From Noviluteimonas lactosilytica (GTDB taxonomy: Bacteria > Pseudomonadota > Gammaproteobacteria > Xanthomonadales > Xanthomonadaceae), in NCBI RefSeq assembly GCF_020866925.1, contig NZ_JAJGAK010000001.1:1160189-1224188 (forward strand): a DNA stretch of 64,000 nt. Direction: 5' to 3'. Of this stretch, positions 38,387-49,100 are shown piece by piece (position 1 is the first letter of the stretch; each line of letters begins with the position of its first letter). The position numbers and the translations under genes are program-made. The notes under the pieces were generated by a model. The model had not been told where the DNA came from and did no database searches. It was given only the letters and a program-made list of their open reading frames with translations.

Positions 38387-39528
38387 TGACGTCGAAGAAG
38401 AAGGTCATGGTGGTGTTCGGGACGCGTCCCGAAGCCATCAAGATGGCCCCGGTCGTGCATGCGATCCAGGCCCATCCGGCACTCGAAGCGCAGGTCGTCG
38501 TCACCGCGCAGCACCGCCAGATGCTCGACCAGGTGCTCGCGATCTTCGCGATCCGCCCGGATGCCGACCTCGACATCATGCAACCGGGCCAGACGCTGCC
38601 GGACATCACCGGGCGCATCCTGCAGGGAATGACGCCGGTGTTCGCGCAGTTGCAGCCGGACATGGTCCTCGTGCACGGCGATACGTCGACCACGCTGTCG
38701 ACGGCGCTCGCGGGCTTCTACGCGCGCATCCCGATCGGCCACGTCGAAGCGGGCCTGCGCACCGGCAACATGCACGCGCCGTGGCCGGAGGAAATGAACC
38801 GCCGCCTCACCGCGCCGCTGTGCGCGCTGCACTTCGCGCCGACGGAAGGCTCGCGCGCGAACCTGCTGCGCGAGGGCCTCGCCACCGACCACATCCACGT
38901 CACCGGCAACACCGTCATCGACGCGTTGCTCGAAGTGGACGCTCGCCTGAAGGGCGACGAGGCGCTGCACGAATCGATGCGCCAGCGGTTTCCGTTCCTC
39001 GATCCGTCGAAGAAGCTGGTGCTGGTCACCGGCCATCGCCGCGAGAACTTCGGCGCGGGCTTCGAACGCATCTGCAAGGCGCTGGCGGCGATCGCGCAGC
39101 GCGACGACGTGCAGGTCGTCTACCCGGTGCACCTGAACCCGAACGTGCAGGAGCCGGTGCGCCGCCATCTCTCGCAGCTCGACAACGTGCACCTCATCGA
39201 ACCGCAGGATTACCTGCCGTTCGTGTACCTGATGCAGCAGGCGCACCTGATCCTGACCGACTCGGGCGGCGTGCAGGAAGAAGCGCCTTCGCTCGGCAAG
39301 CCGGTGCTGGTGATGCGCGACACGACCGAACGCCCGGAAGCCATCGACGCGGGCACCGTGCGCCTGGTCGGCACCGACGATGCGCGCATCGTGTCCGCGG
39401 TGCTGCAGTTGCTCGACGACCGCGCGGAATACGCGCGGATGTCCGAAGCGCACAACCCGTACGGCGACGGCCTGGCCGCGCGGCGCATCGCCGATCTGGT
39501 CGCCGCGCACCTCGGCGCGCAGGCCTGA
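38386..39528 (+). CDS. wecB: UDP-N-acetylglucosamine 2-epimerase (non-hydrolysing)
   Basis: Interconverts UDP-GlcNAc and UDP-ManNAc, 380 residues. [14 protein letters not shown] at the N-terminus, [23 protein letters not shown] and [30 protein letters not shown] are the family signatures, with all expected catalytic residues (for example HVEAGLR and EE). Start overlaps the etfA stop by one base. It is the only gene of the locus on the plus strand; the next step, wecC, lies 10.8 kb away on the other strand. Confidence 0.96.
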   Translation: MTSKKKVMVVFGTRPEAIKMAPVVHAIQAHPALEAQVVVTAQHRQMLDQVLAIFAIRPDADLDIMQPGQTLPDITGRILQGMTPVFAQLQPDMVLVHGDTSTTLSTALAGFYARIPIGHVEAGLRTGNMHAPWPEEMNRRLTAPLCALHFAPTEGSRANLLREGLATDHIHVTGNTVIDALLEVDARLKGDEALHESMRQRFPFLDPSKKLVLVTGHRRENFGAGFERICKALAAIAQRDDVQVVYPVHLNPNVQEPVRRHLSQLDNVHLIEPQDYLPFVYLMQQAHLILTDSGGVQEEAPSLGKPVLVMRDTTERPEAIDAGTVRLVGTDDARIVSAVLQLLDDRAEYARMSEAHNPYGDGLAARRIADLVAAHLGAQA

Positions 39529-39531
39529 CCG

Positions 39532-40263
39532 TCAGCGGGCGTCGACGAGCGCCCGCAGCGACGCGATCGTGTGTTCGTAGAAGGGTTGCGTGTAGTGGTA
39601 CGGCGCGACGCCCCAGCGATGCGCCGGGTCTCCGACGATCAACGCGTCCGGGTAGTCGATGCTCGGCAGCGTCCAGCGCTCCGCGACGACGTCGTAGAGA
39701 CGGCACAACGTCGCGTTGCTGCGCCGGATCCAGCCCATGCTCGACACCGGGGTGCCATCCGGGAAGTGTTCGGCCCACAACGCGCGATTGAGCACGACTC
39801 GCGACGTATCGATCGCGCCGAGGAATTTCTCGAACCCGGCGAGCCACGCTTCGACGAACGCATCGCTGTCCGGCGCGATCGTTTCGCGTCCCTCGATCGA
39901 CAGCCCGCCCTTCTGCATTTCGCCCGAGTAGCTGTAGAAGCTATCGTCCGCCCGCACCAGCGGAAAGCGTTCGTCGATGCAATCGACGAGCAGCACGTCG
40001 TGCGGCGTGGCGGCGATGGTCGCGAGCGTCGTCTTGTCGAGATCGTTGAAGAGCATGCGGCGCTGGAACGCGCTCGGGAGATTCGCGACGACTTCGCGCG
40101 CGGACGCGTCGTCGACGCGCGCCATGCCGATGCTCGCCATCGAGGTGCGCGCGAGGTACGCGGCCACTTCGAACGCACCGGGCACCTGCTCCAGCGCATC
40201 GCGCGAGACGCAGCTGCCGAGGATGAAGACGCGCTTCAAGGATTCCACCAGGCGTTCCTCCAC
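39532..40263 (-). CDS. DUF6270 domain protein
   Basis: A 243-residue protein beginning with RVFILGSCVSRDALEQV, the GSCVSRD motif of DUF6270, a family found in capsule and LPS clusters of many bacteria. It has no signal peptide and no membrane segment. The serine in GSCVS and late histidines (DPAHRWGVAPYHYTQPFY) are reminiscent of SGNH-type esterases, but catalytic function is not proven. It ends the minus-strand LPS operon and is convergent with wecB with three bases between stops. Confidence 0.75.
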   Translation of the reverse strand: MEERLVESLKRVFILGSCVSRDALEQVPGAFEVAAYLARTSMASIGMARVDDASAREVVANLPSAFQRRMLFNDLDKTTLATIAATPHDVLLVDCIDERFPLVRADDSFYSYSGEMQKGGLSIEGRETIAPDSDAFVEAWLAGFEKFLGAIDTSRVVLNRALWAEHFPDGTPVSSMGWIRRSNATLCRLYDVVAERWTLPSIDYPDALIVGDPAHRWGVAPYHYTQPFYEHTIASLRALVDAR

Positions 40264-40267
40264 TCCG

Positions 40268-40660
40268 TCAGATCGTCGCGCTGGCCGGCCTGCCGTAGAC
40301 CCAGGTCCGCATCACGACGAAGCTGACGACGGCCAGGCAGGCTTCGACCACGAGTTTCATGAGCCATGCCGGCGCGACGTGCAGGGCATTCAGGCCAATG
40401 AGTGCGAGCGTCCCCAGCAACGTCATGGCGCACCAGGTCGCCACGAAGCGCGCGCCCGAGCCGACGCCGATGACGCGCCCGGCATCGCTCGAGAACGTCA
40501 CCGTGCCGTTGAGCACGTAGCCGAACGCGGCGCCGCACAACCGCGCGGCCACGTTGGCGACGCCGATGTCCACGCCCAGCGTCGTGAGCGACACGAACGC
40601 GAGCCAGTCGATCGCGACCTGCACGAGTCCCACCACGACGAACATCATCCCCTGCCGCAT
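40268..40660 (-). CDS. GtrA-family membrane protein
   Basis: A 130-residue protein with four hydrophobic segments (MMFVVVGLVQVAIDWLAFVSL, GAAFGYVLNGTVTF, WCAMTLLGTLALIGLNAL and LVVEACLAVVSFVVMRTWVY). The GtrA family includes the proposed flippase for bactoprenol-linked glucose in O-antigen decoration. The gene starts 20 bases after the preceding DPM-like glycosyltransferase. Start at 40660 (MRQGMMFVV). It is the third gene of a GtrC-GtrB-GtrA-like set. Confidence 0.85.
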   Translation of the reverse strand: MRQGMMFVVVGLVQVAIDWLAFVSLTTLGVDIGVANVAARLCGAAFGYVLNGTVTFSSDAGRVIGVGSGARFVATWCAMTLLGTLALIGLNALHVAPAWLMKLVVEACLAVVSFVVMRTWVYGRPASATI

Positions 40661-40680
40661 CGACTTCACTCCGGGTGCGC

Positions 40681-41640
40681 TCAGGTCCGATCCATCGGAT
40701 CGCGCGGCGTGGCGGAAATGTCGTAAGCGAGGAACGCAAGGACAAGCTGCAAGCCGAGGATGATGGACAGCGCCGAGATCATGACCGTGCCCGCGGTGCT
40801 GGGCACGTCGGTGCGGATCGACTGCACCCATTCCGATGCGCCGAACACGATGCCGAAACCGAGCAGGCAGACGCCCGCCACCAGCTCCACGCTGGCGATC
40901 GAGAAGTCGCGGAGGAAGTAGTTGTAGAAGATGCGCTTGGCGAACGTCACCGCGTGGCGCACCGCGAACTCCGGCAGCACCTTCGTCACCCGCAGGCTGC
41001 TCTTCTCGTCGCCGTAGACGGCATCCATGTTGATGTCGCGCACCACCGCACGCAGCGTGTTGAGCCGGAACAGCATGTCGGTCTCGAAGAAGTAGCGCTT
41101 GCTGATGCTTTCCAGCGGCAGGTGCGACAACGCGCGGCGGTGGATCGCGGTGTAACCGTTGGTGGGATCGAAGATGCTCCAGTAGCCGGTGGAGAGCTTC
41201 GTCATGAACGACAGGCCGGCATTCCCGACCAGGCGCACGAAGGGCATCCTGCTCATCACGCGCAGGTCGAAGAAGCGATTGCCCTTGGTGTAGTCGGCTT
41301 TGCCCTGCAGCAGCGGCGCCACGAAACGCGGGATCAGCGCCGGGTCCATCTGCCCGTCGCCATCCACCTTCACCACGACATCCGCGCCGTCCACCAGCGC
41401 CTGCGCGTAACCCGCCATCACCGCGCCGCCGACGCCGAGGTTCACCGGATTGCGCAGGACCTGCACGCGCGGATCGCGGCAATTGGCTTGCACGAAATCG
41501 CCGGAATGCTCCGGGCACGCATCGTCGACGACGTAGATCCGCCCGACGCTGTCCGGGATGCGCTCGATCACGCCGAGCACGTGCTCGCGCACCCGGTAGG
41601 ACGGGATGACGACGCAGATCGCGGGCGCCTCAGGGGTCAT
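40681..41640 (-). CDS. GT2 glycosyltransferase, GtrB/dolichol-phosphate type
   Basis: A 319-residue family 2 glycosyltransferase. The start at 41640 (MTPEAPAICVVIPSYRV) overlaps the upstream stop by four bases. DDACPEHSGD and the DGDGQMDP metal-binding motif (here VVKVDGDGQMDP) are present, and the C-terminal third carries two hydrophobic segments (VELVAGVCLLGFGIVFG and ISALSIILGLQLVLAFLAY), the GtrB arrangement. Predicted to load a sugar onto a polyprenyl phosphate. It is placed between a GT-C protein and GtrA. Confidence 0.85.
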   Translation of the reverse strand: MTPEAPAICVVIPSYRVREHVLGVIERIPDSVGRIYVVDDACPEHSGDFVQANCRDPRVQVLRNPVNLGVGGAVMAGYAQALVDGADVVVKVDGDGQMDPALIPRFVAPLLQGKADYTKGNRFFDLRVMSRMPFVRLVGNAGLSFMTKLSTGYWSIFDPTNGYTAIHRRALSHLPLESISKRYFFETDMLFRLNTLRAVVRDINMDAVYGDEKSSLRVTKVLPEFAVRHAVTFAKRIFYNYFLRDFSIASVELVAGVCLLGFGIVFGASEWVQSIRTDVPSTAGTVMISALSIILGLQLVLAFLAYDISATPRDPMDRT

Positions 41641-43301
41641 TGCGCTTCTCCAGTCGGGGTGACCAGGAAAATCTCGGAATGCATTTCGCGCTTCATCCAC
41701 GGGATGTAGCCCGCGGGAACGCGAGCTTCCTTGTATGCGGCTTCATCCAGTTCGAACTTCCTGACGATCGCGCGCTGCCTGGGGAGCCACCACGTGCCAT
41801 CGTCCGCATCGGAGTCGGCGAAGTAGTACCCGACGAAATCCAGGCGCCATTCGCCGCGCGCGACGCGCCGCACGACTTCCTGGTTCAACGGCGCCTTCGA
41901 AGTCCACAGCGTCTTCGCATCGGTGCCGTACAACAGGAACGGCCCGGGCGGCAGGTGCGCGACGTCGAGCTTGCTCGCATCCGCATCGCGATACCCGGCT
42001 TCGGCGAGCAGCAGCAGGCGGCAACGCTTGAGGTCGACGTGGCCGAGTTCGGAGACGTCGTAGATCGGCAGGCCCGGCGCCTTCGACGTCATGTCGGTGA
42101 TCACCAGGCGGATCGCATTCTGCGCGCGCGAGGAGTAGGCGACGCCCCGCTCGCCGAACTGGCGCGTGACGCCCACGGCGAGCATCGCCACCACGGCGAT
42201 GCCGGCCACCAGCGCCACGCGATCGCGCCAACCCTCGCGCTTGCCGAGCGCGATGAAGATCAGCACCACGGCGGGGAACATGCACGGCGCGTAGTAGCGC
42301 GCCTGCATCACCGGCGGAACGTACTCGTGGAAACTCGCGGTGCCGATCGTGAAATAGACCAGCGGCCAGACGAAGAACAGCGCCGGCACGATCCACTCCA
42401 TCGCCTCGATGCGCGTGCGCCGAAGGAGCGTCGCAACCGTCAGGACGATGGCGACCGCCAGTGCGATGCCGAACAACGTGGTCGTCCACGGATCCAGGCT
42501 GTCGTAGAGGAACGTGAAGCGCTCGACGGGCGTGTGGCCCTGCGCGTCCAGGTAGCTCTGGAAGTTGTGCGACTCGGCGGTGTTCAGCAGCGCGACGTGC
42601 CACTGGCCCGCGAAGATCTTGTGCGCGATCGCTTCGGCCGCGAGGAACGCGAGCGCGCCCGCGACCAGCAGGAAACATTCGCGCCATGCGGTGCGCGCGA
42701 ACTTCCGTCGCAGCAGGTCGATGCCGATGAAGCCGGCGGGAATCAACGCGATGACGGCGTTGCTTTCCTTGACCGCCGCACCGAAGACCATCAACGCACC
42801 CAGCGCGACGGCGATCCATGCCCGCGGTTGCCTGCCCTCGCGGTTCGCGCGCAGCCACTTCGCGAGCAGGACCAGCTGCATCGCCACGAGGCACGAGCTG
42901 AAGATGTCGGGGAGCAGCGCGCCCGAATTGACATACAGCAGCGGGCACAGGGCCACCGCGATGGAGGCCAGCAACGCGCGCGACTCGCCATGTCGCCGCA
43001 CGACCGCCCACGCCAGGAACGGCAGGGCGACGTAGAACAGCGAGTACGACACGATGGCCGCGTCGATCGACGTTCCCCCCGACGCCCACAGGAAGAGCGC
43101 ACCCGGCAGCAGGAAGACGAGCCTGCGCTCGGCGTTCGAATGCAGGTCGATCCACTCGCCGCCGACGATCTTCTGGATGCCGATCAGGTAGCGGGTGTCA
43201 TCGCTGCAGTACAGGCCCGTGTAGAAGAGATACGCCAGGACCACGGCCAGGGCCGGGCCCACGAAGGGCAACACGTGGCAAAAGCGAGCTGTTGCAGGCA
43301 A
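41637..43301 (-). CDS. polytopic membrane glycosyltransferase, GT-C type (GtrC position)
   Basis: A 554-residue protein with about eleven hydrophobic segments in the first 410 residues and a soluble C-terminal part. The early acidic motif CSDDTRYLIGIQK lies on the first periplasmic loop, where GT-C enzymes keep a catalytic aspartate. It resembles ArnT/PMT-like enzymes that use polyprenyl-linked sugars in the periplasm, although no close family can be named with certainty. In the Gtr model it would be the enzyme that adds the side-chain sugar to O-antigen. It couples to the GT2 gene by a four-base overlap. Confidence 0.75.
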   Translation of the reverse strand: MPATARFCHVLPFVGPALAVVLAYLFYTGLYCSDDTRYLIGIQKIVGGEWIDLHSNAERRLVFLLPGALFLWASGGTSIDAAIVSYSLFYVALPFLAWAVVRRHGESRALLASIAVALCPLLYVNSGALLPDIFSSCLVAMQLVLLAKWLRANREGRQPRAWIAVALGALMVFGAAVKESNAVIALIPAGFIGIDLLRRKFARTAWRECFLLVAGALAFLAAEAIAHKIFAGQWHVALLNTAESHNFQSYLDAQGHTPVERFTFLYDSLDPWTTTLFGIALAVAIVLTVATLLRRTRIEAMEWIVPALFFVWPLVYFTIGTASFHEYVPPVMQARYYAPCMFPAVVLIFIALGKREGWRDRVALVAGIAVVAMLAVGVTRQFGERGVAYSSRAQNAIRLVITDMTSKAPGLPIYDVSELGHVDLKRCRLLLLAEAGYRDADASKLDVAHLPPGPFLLYGTDAKTLWTSKAPLNQEVVRRVARGEWRLDFVGYYFADSDADDGTWWLPRQRAIVRKFELDEAAYKEARVPAGYIPWMKREMHSEIFLVTPTGEAQ

Positions 43302-43375
43302 GAGTCACCCCTCGTGACGTCGAGCAATCCATTTGCGAGGGCGCGCGCATCCGGCGCGCCCGGTGTCGGCAAGGC

Positions 43376-43852
43376 TTATTCGGGCTTCCAGACGAAGTAG
43401 ACCGTGCCACGCGAGTCCGCGTTGAGCATGGTCATGCCCGGCTGCGCCTGGGTCGTCGTCGCGGTGATGCGATGACCGCTGTTCCTGCCGTAGTCGCCCA
43501 CGAACGCGCCATTCGGTTCCTGGAAGGCCTTGTAACGGCGATAGCCCAGGGCGGCCAGCTTCGACTCGATGCGCTTGTCGATCTCCGCCGCGTCGACTTG
43601 CTGGAATTCGATCACGAGCTTGCGATAGCGCTCGGCGCCCTGGTCTTCGGTCTTCTTCGAGCGGATCTGGTACTTGAAGTCCGGCACGAACCCGCCCGGG
43701 AACTCGTTGCTGTCCGGCGCGACGGCCGGCGTGGTCGCGAGGGCGGCGGCGCCTTCGGCCGCGGTCTGCTTCGGCGCCTGCTGGGCGGACTTGTCCGAGC
43801 ACGCGGCAAGGGCGGCCACGAGGACCATCGTCCCGATCATCTGCTTGTACAT
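43376..43852 (-). CDS. small lipoprotein within the LPS locus
   Basis: A 158-residue predicted lipoprotein: MYKQMIGTMVLVAALAAC with lipobox ALAAC, then a linker rich in Ala, Gln and Pro, then a compact domain with VPDFKYQIRSKKTEDQG and HRITATTTQAQPGMTMLN. AGGAA precedes the start at 43852. I do not recognise the domain. It lies between two glycosyltransferase genes in the same direction, 44 and 74 bp from its neighbours, so it is part of the operon. A role in surface assembly is only inferred. Confidence 0.7.
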   Translation of the reverse strand: MYKQMIGTMVLVAALAACSDKSAQQAPKQTAAEGAAALATTPAVAPDSNEFPGGFVPDFKYQIRSKKTEDQGAERYRKLVIEFQQVDAAEIDKRIESKLAALGYRRYKAFQEPNGAFVGDYGRNSGHRITATTTQAQPGMTMLNADSRGTVYFVWKPE

Positions 43853-43896
43853 GGTGTGTTCCTGGAAATTGAGGGGAGACATCGACAGCGTGTCGC

Positions 43897-46092
43897 TTAG
43901 GTCAGTGCGCGAAGCGTGGCAGCGTGGTTCGACGTCAGGTGGTGCCAGCTGTTGGCCTGCGCGCGCTCGATTCGCGCGGCGACGGCCTGCTCGCCGGTGA
44001 AATCCTCGCCGAGCGCCTGGTGGATCGCATCGACCCATGCATCGGGCCCATCCGCGACGATCAGTGCCGGTGCTTGCTCGGTGATCGCGTCCATGGGCGT
44101 CGACACCACCGGGCGACCGGTCGCGAAGTACTCCCACAGCTTCAACGGATTCACCGCATGCATGGCCTCGTTCACCACGAACGGAATCAGCAGCACGTCG
44201 TACCGGTTGATCGCGGCCGCACCGAGTTCCCGGCCGACACGCGCGGTGAAGCGCACGTTGTCGAGGCCAGCCAGTTGCCGCTGGAGCTCCCACCGCGTGT
44301 CGCCTTCGGCGAGTTCCACCTGGCCGTGCAGGACGAAATCGACCTCCGGCATCCGCCGGCAGACTTCCAGGACCAGCGCCCAGTCGAAGAAGTTCGAAAG
44401 ATTCCCGAGGTAGCCCGCGACCGGCCGGCCAGGCACGCGATGGTTGCCGAGGTGGTAGCGCGCGAACGTATCGAACGCCACGCCGTTGCCCACCAGGCTT
44501 GCCGCTCGCGCCGATGCGGCCTTGCGGTCGAACAGCGGTTGCGACGTGAAGAATACATGCTCGGCCTGCGCCAGCGCCTTCGGCTCGGCGTCGAGCGTGG
44601 CCCGATGCACTTCGCCCGTTCCGAAATCCATCGTGTAGTCGTCGTAGACCTCGTACACGTAGCGGCGCTTGTCGCCGAGGCGCAACGCCTGGTCCGGCTT
44701 GTAGACCCAGTGCAGGACCCGCGCGCCGCGCCAGTGCTCGGCGACCAGGCCGTCGAGGACGGCCAGCGGATCGTCGCCTTTCCCCTGGTATTTCGCCGAT
44801 GCGACCTCCGGCGGCATGCCGCCGGTGAACAGGCGGGTCCGGAAGATGTTGTCGTGTTCGTGGACGAGTTCGCCGGCGGCCATGCGCTTCAACTCGGACG
44901 CAGGCGCCCAGCCCAGCTTCGCGATGGTCGCGTAGTGGCTTCCGGGCTCGATCACCAGGACGTCGAAGCGGTCGGCCACGTTCGCGGCCAACGCCTCCAG
45001 CATTTCGCGCCGATGGAAGTTGCGCCATTTGTCGATGGCCCACACCACCAGCACGTCGCGCCGCTTGCCGGACTTCGCGGGCTGCGCTTGCGCGTCGCCG
45101 CCGCCCGACAGGAGTCGATCCCACTCGCCGACGATCTCCGACGTGTCGTAGCGACTGCGGATGATGTCCTTCGCCTGTTGCCGGACACGCGCGCCCGCGG
45201 CGCTGCGGTTATGGAATTCGATCAGCGCCGCCGCTTCGCCCGCGTCGCGGACCAACGGGAATTCCGGATAGATGTCCTGCGCGCCTTCGCGCGCCCACAG
45301 CACCGGGACCGCGCCCGATGCCGCGCCTTCGGACAAGGCCATGTGGAAGCTCTCGTGGTCCGAAGGCGAGAGGATCGCGCCGATCATCTGCAGCCAGTGA
45401 TGCACGTCGTTGCCCTGCGGGTCGAAGATGACCCGGTGGCGCAACGGTCCTGCATTGATGCGCGCGTACACCTGCATGTAGTAGTCGCGTTCGGCGGTCC
45501 GCGCCCAGAGCCACGGAATGGTCGCCGGGTTGGCGCCCTTCACGCGCAGGCAGTAGCGGTCGTCGCGGCGCGCGAGCAGTTCGAGCGTGTCGATCGCGAG
45601 ATCCAGGCGCTTGCTCGACGGCGCCGTTCCGATGAGGCCGAGCGTGAACTCCGCGCCACCGTGCTTGGGCAGGTTGTAGCGATCGACGTCGACGAAGTTC
45701 GCGAGCACCGAACAGATCTCCGGCGGGATCGCAAATTTTTCGACGCAGTCGTGGAGGATGTGCGCACCGACGAACAGCACGCGCTCCACCTTCGAGTAGT
45801 CGATCTGGCCCGGGAACGCCGTGCGGCGTTCCTGCTGGTGCAGGCGGACGATCAGTCGCTGGTGCGGGCGCTTGTGGCGCGCGTAATACACCGCATTGCC
45901 CAGCGCCCATTCGGCCACGAGGATGTCGGCCCACTCCAGCAGCGCCTGCGATTGCGCGGGGTCGTGCGCGTCGTGCCCGGTCCAGGCGTCTTCGCGGAAC
46001 TCGTACTTCCCCGTCTTCTCCAGCGCGCGCTGCAGCGGATACCAGAACTTGAGGTCATGCCCGCTGACCCCGACTCGAATCTTCCTGCTCAT
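43897..46092 (-). CDS. tandem two-domain glycosyltransferase (GT4-like)
   Basis: A 731-residue protein with two GT-B halves. The first (about 1-345) includes LGLIGTAPSSKRLDLAIDTLELL and LSPSDHESFHMALSEGAASGAVPVLW. The second (about 365-731) includes VAGYLGNLSNFFDWALVLEV and NEAMHAVNPLKLWEYFATGRPVV, the EX7E-type sugar-nucleotide site. Two tandem transferases in one chain suggest processive or bifunctional addition of two O-antigen sugars. The start at 46092 (MSRKIRVGVSGHDLKF) is taken; the frame extends upstream without a ribosome site. No signal or membrane segment. Confidence 0.85.
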   Translation of the reverse strand: MSRKIRVGVSGHDLKFWYPLQRALEKTGKYEFREDAWTGHDAHDPAQSQALLEWADILVAEWALGNAVYYARHKRPHQRLIVRLHQQERRTAFPGQIDYSKVERVLFVGAHILHDCVEKFAIPPEICSVLANFVDVDRYNLPKHGGAEFTLGLIGTAPSSKRLDLAIDTLELLARRDDRYCLRVKGANPATIPWLWARTAERDYYMQVYARINAGPLRHRVIFDPQGNDVHHWLQMIGAILSPSDHESFHMALSEGAASGAVPVLWAREGAQDIYPEFPLVRDAGEAAALIEFHNRSAAGARVRQQAKDIIRSRYDTSEIVGEWDRLLSGGGDAQAQPAKSGKRRDVLVVWAIDKWRNFHRREMLEALAANVADRFDVLVIEPGSHYATIAKLGWAPASELKRMAAGELVHEHDNIFRTRLFTGGMPPEVASAKYQGKGDDPLAVLDGLVAEHWRGARVLHWVYKPDQALRLGDKRRYVYEVYDDYTMDFGTGEVHRATLDAEPKALAQAEHVFFTSQPLFDRKAASARAASLVGNGVAFDTFARYHLGNHRVPGRPVAGYLGNLSNFFDWALVLEVCRRMPEVDFVLHGQVELAEGDTRWELQRQLAGLDNVRFTARVGRELGAAAINRYDVLLIPFVVNEAMHAVNPLKLWEYFATGRPVVSTPMDAITEQAPALIVADGPDAWVDAIHQALGEDFTGEQAVAARIERAQANSWHHLTSNHAATLRALT

Positions 46093-46108
46093 TCCCGGTG
46101 TTCCCGAT

Positions 46109-49100
46109 TTATTCCACGAGCGCCCGTGCTTCGGCGCCCTGCCCCGACCGCACGAAGTTGGCGGTGTCGCTTGCAAACGTCTTGATGCCTTCGGGCAGCC
46201 CGCTCGCGGATTGGCCGAAGAACGATTTCGCGACCCGGCGATTGGCGGCGAGCAACTCGCGACGGCACATCAGCGTGAGCGGATCGAGTGCGATGCCCGA
46301 CTGGTACTGCGAGTCCTCGCGACCGTCCGCCGGCTTGCCGGTCAGATCGGCGCCGCCATAGCGCGCGGCATGCAGCAGGTCCTGCAGGTAGTGCTGGCCG
46401 TAGGCGGCCGTCGGGGACAGGCGCGCGATCATGCCGCAGCCCTCCTCGGCGTGGCCGCGCGACAGCGCGTCCTCCACGCCTCCGTCCACGCGCGCGACGA
46501 CAACGTGCGGCGCATCGGCGCGGATCTCCGCGGCCGATGCGAGCAACAGGCGCGCGTGCACGCCGGGCGCCAGCGCCTGGCGCTGGAACGCAGCGACCAC
46601 GGCATCGGCCTGCGCCTGGTCGCCGACGTCGGCGACGACGAGCGCGTCTTCGAACACATCCGCTGCGGGCGACTCGATTTCCAGCATGTCGAGCACCTGG
46701 CGGAAGCGGTGGCGATACGTGTGCCGCGCGAACACGGCGCGGATGCCGGCGAGGCTGCGGCGACGCCATTCGGCATCGTCCGTCATCAGCACGCGGATGG
46801 CCTCCTCCGCCTCTTCGCGCGTCCGCACATGCCACACCAGGTCGTTGCCGAACGCTTCCTCGGTCCCGCGCGACCACGTGCTGACGATGGGCGTGCCGCA
46901 CGCGAGCAACTCGAACACGCGACGGGAGAACATCGTCGGCGAATCGATCACCGAGTTCACGTTGAGGAAGACACGGTAGTTGCGATACGCCTGCCCGACT
47001 TCCGCGTACGGCAGGCGGCCGCGCACGAAGGGCGAGAAACGTTCGGGGAACGCGAAGTCGGAGGGCGCGCTCGCATTCGCGGAGTAGTTGCGGTCGAAGA
47101 TGTCCAGGTCGAACGCGGTGGCCGCATCGAGCAGCATCAGCTGGTCGGCGCGACGGTCCTCGAAACGATTCGCGTAATAGCTGCCGGCGAAGCAGACCTT
47201 GTCGTTGCGCGCCGCGGAGCCGATCGGGTTGTGCAGCGATTCCTCGGCCGCGAACTGCAGCACGCCCACGCGCGCTTCGGTGCGGGCCTCGTACTCGGGA
47301 ACGGCTTCCGCGGCCGTGGTCAGGACCACGTCGAAACGCTTGGCGTTGTCGATGAAGTTGTTGAAGTGGACCGGGTCTTCCTTGTTCCAGAAGACCGTGG
47401 GCACGCCGCGGCTCTGGAAGCCATCCACCATTTCGCCCAGTTCACGACCCGGCGGATTGGCGTAGCTCGCCACGCGGTACTGCCACGTGCCGTGGTTGCC
47501 CTTCCACGAGGACTCGACGAACAGGAAGCGCGGCTTGCACGTCTCCAGCAGTCCTTCCCAGTTGTCCGGGCGCGGTTCGATCATCGAGGCGTGCGGTGCG
47601 AAGCAAGCGCGCGAGAACTCGTCCATCACGCTCATCACCGGCACGGTGCCCGGCCGGATGTCCTGCTTCCAGCCGATCGTCGACAACGCGTTGGCCGGAT
47701 CGCCCGCGGGCATCGCGGGAATCGACGACCTGGCCGCCGATCCGCCCGTCGAGGCCAGCGGCGGGACCACCACGGGCCTGAGTTCGGGCAGCGGAGCAGG
47801 CGTGGCCGGGATGCCGTCGCTTCCGCGACGACGGTAGGCACGCGCGGCGCGCACGATCGCGCGGGGAAAACCGATGATGCCGCGCGGGCTGCGCAGGCCG
47901 AGGAAGGCCTGTCCGATCGCGAGCGCAACGGAGTGTTTGTAACGCTCGTTTTCCTCGTGGAGGCGGTTGACCACTTCGGTGAACTTGACCGCGCGCTCGC
48001 GCTCGGCCTCCAGGTGCGCGTAGTGACCGCTGCGCTTGTGCTGCGCGTGGACGAGTTCCTGTCGCAACTCGTCCATTTTCCCGCGCGTCTGCTTCGCGCT
48101 GTCCTGCAACTCGGTCGCGCGCTTCGCGGACGCCTCGAGCTGCTGCTGCATGGCGCGGACGCGATCGGCCTCGGCGCGTTCGCTGCCGCGCACCTTGACG
48201 AGCTCCGACTGCAGCTCGACGACCTGGGTCTGCAGGGCGGCGATGCGTTTCGCATCGACCGCATGTTCTTCGCGCAGCGCATGCATCTGCGTCGACTGCT
48301 CGGCGTGCGCCTTGTTCGCGGTGTCCAGCGCGGCCTGCAGGCCGTTGCCGCGCTCGGTGCGCACGGCGAGATCGCGTTCGAGTTCGAACGCGCGCGTGGT
48401 CATCTTCTGCTGCGCCTCGCGCAGGACCTTGGCGTTCTGCTCGAGGGTCGCGTTGGCCTTCGCGCGTTCCTGCGCGATGGCGCTGAGGGTGTAGTAGCCG
48501 GTCTGCACGTCGAGGGCGCCGGTTTCGGTCGCGCGCAGCAGGCCATCCGATTCGTCGCGCGCGGCTTCGCCGGCGGGGCGACGGTCGGCGACGATGCGGA
48601 TGTAGCCTTCCAGGACTTCGATGGCGTCCAGCGTGAATTCGTCGGCGAGCGCTTCGTGCAGGTGGCGCGGGAAGATCGTCGACTTGTGGTCCGGCCACGG
48701 GTGCAGGCCGTAGGGCACGGTGACGACGATGCGCCCACCGGGTGCGACGCGCGCCGCGCCCTGGCGGATGAAGCGCACGGGGTTGGTCTGGTGTTCGACG
48801 ACCTCGCCCATGATCACCGTGTCGTACTGGCCGTCTCCGAGCGCGGCGAGTTCGCCGCAGCGGAAATCCAGGCGCTCCTGCACCGTCGCGATTTCCTTCG
48901 CACGCTCGCCCATCGCGTATTCGATCGCGGGCGGGTAGATGTCCAGCCCGGTCACGCGCAGGCCTTCGCGCGCCATCAGGATCGAGGCGATGCCCTGGCT
49001 GCAGCCGACGTCGAGCACGGTGTCGCCGCGCGCCTGCGCGCACATCCAGTTGATGCGTTCGCGCGTCTTCTGGCCGAAGGCGGCGCCCATCGCATCGTAG

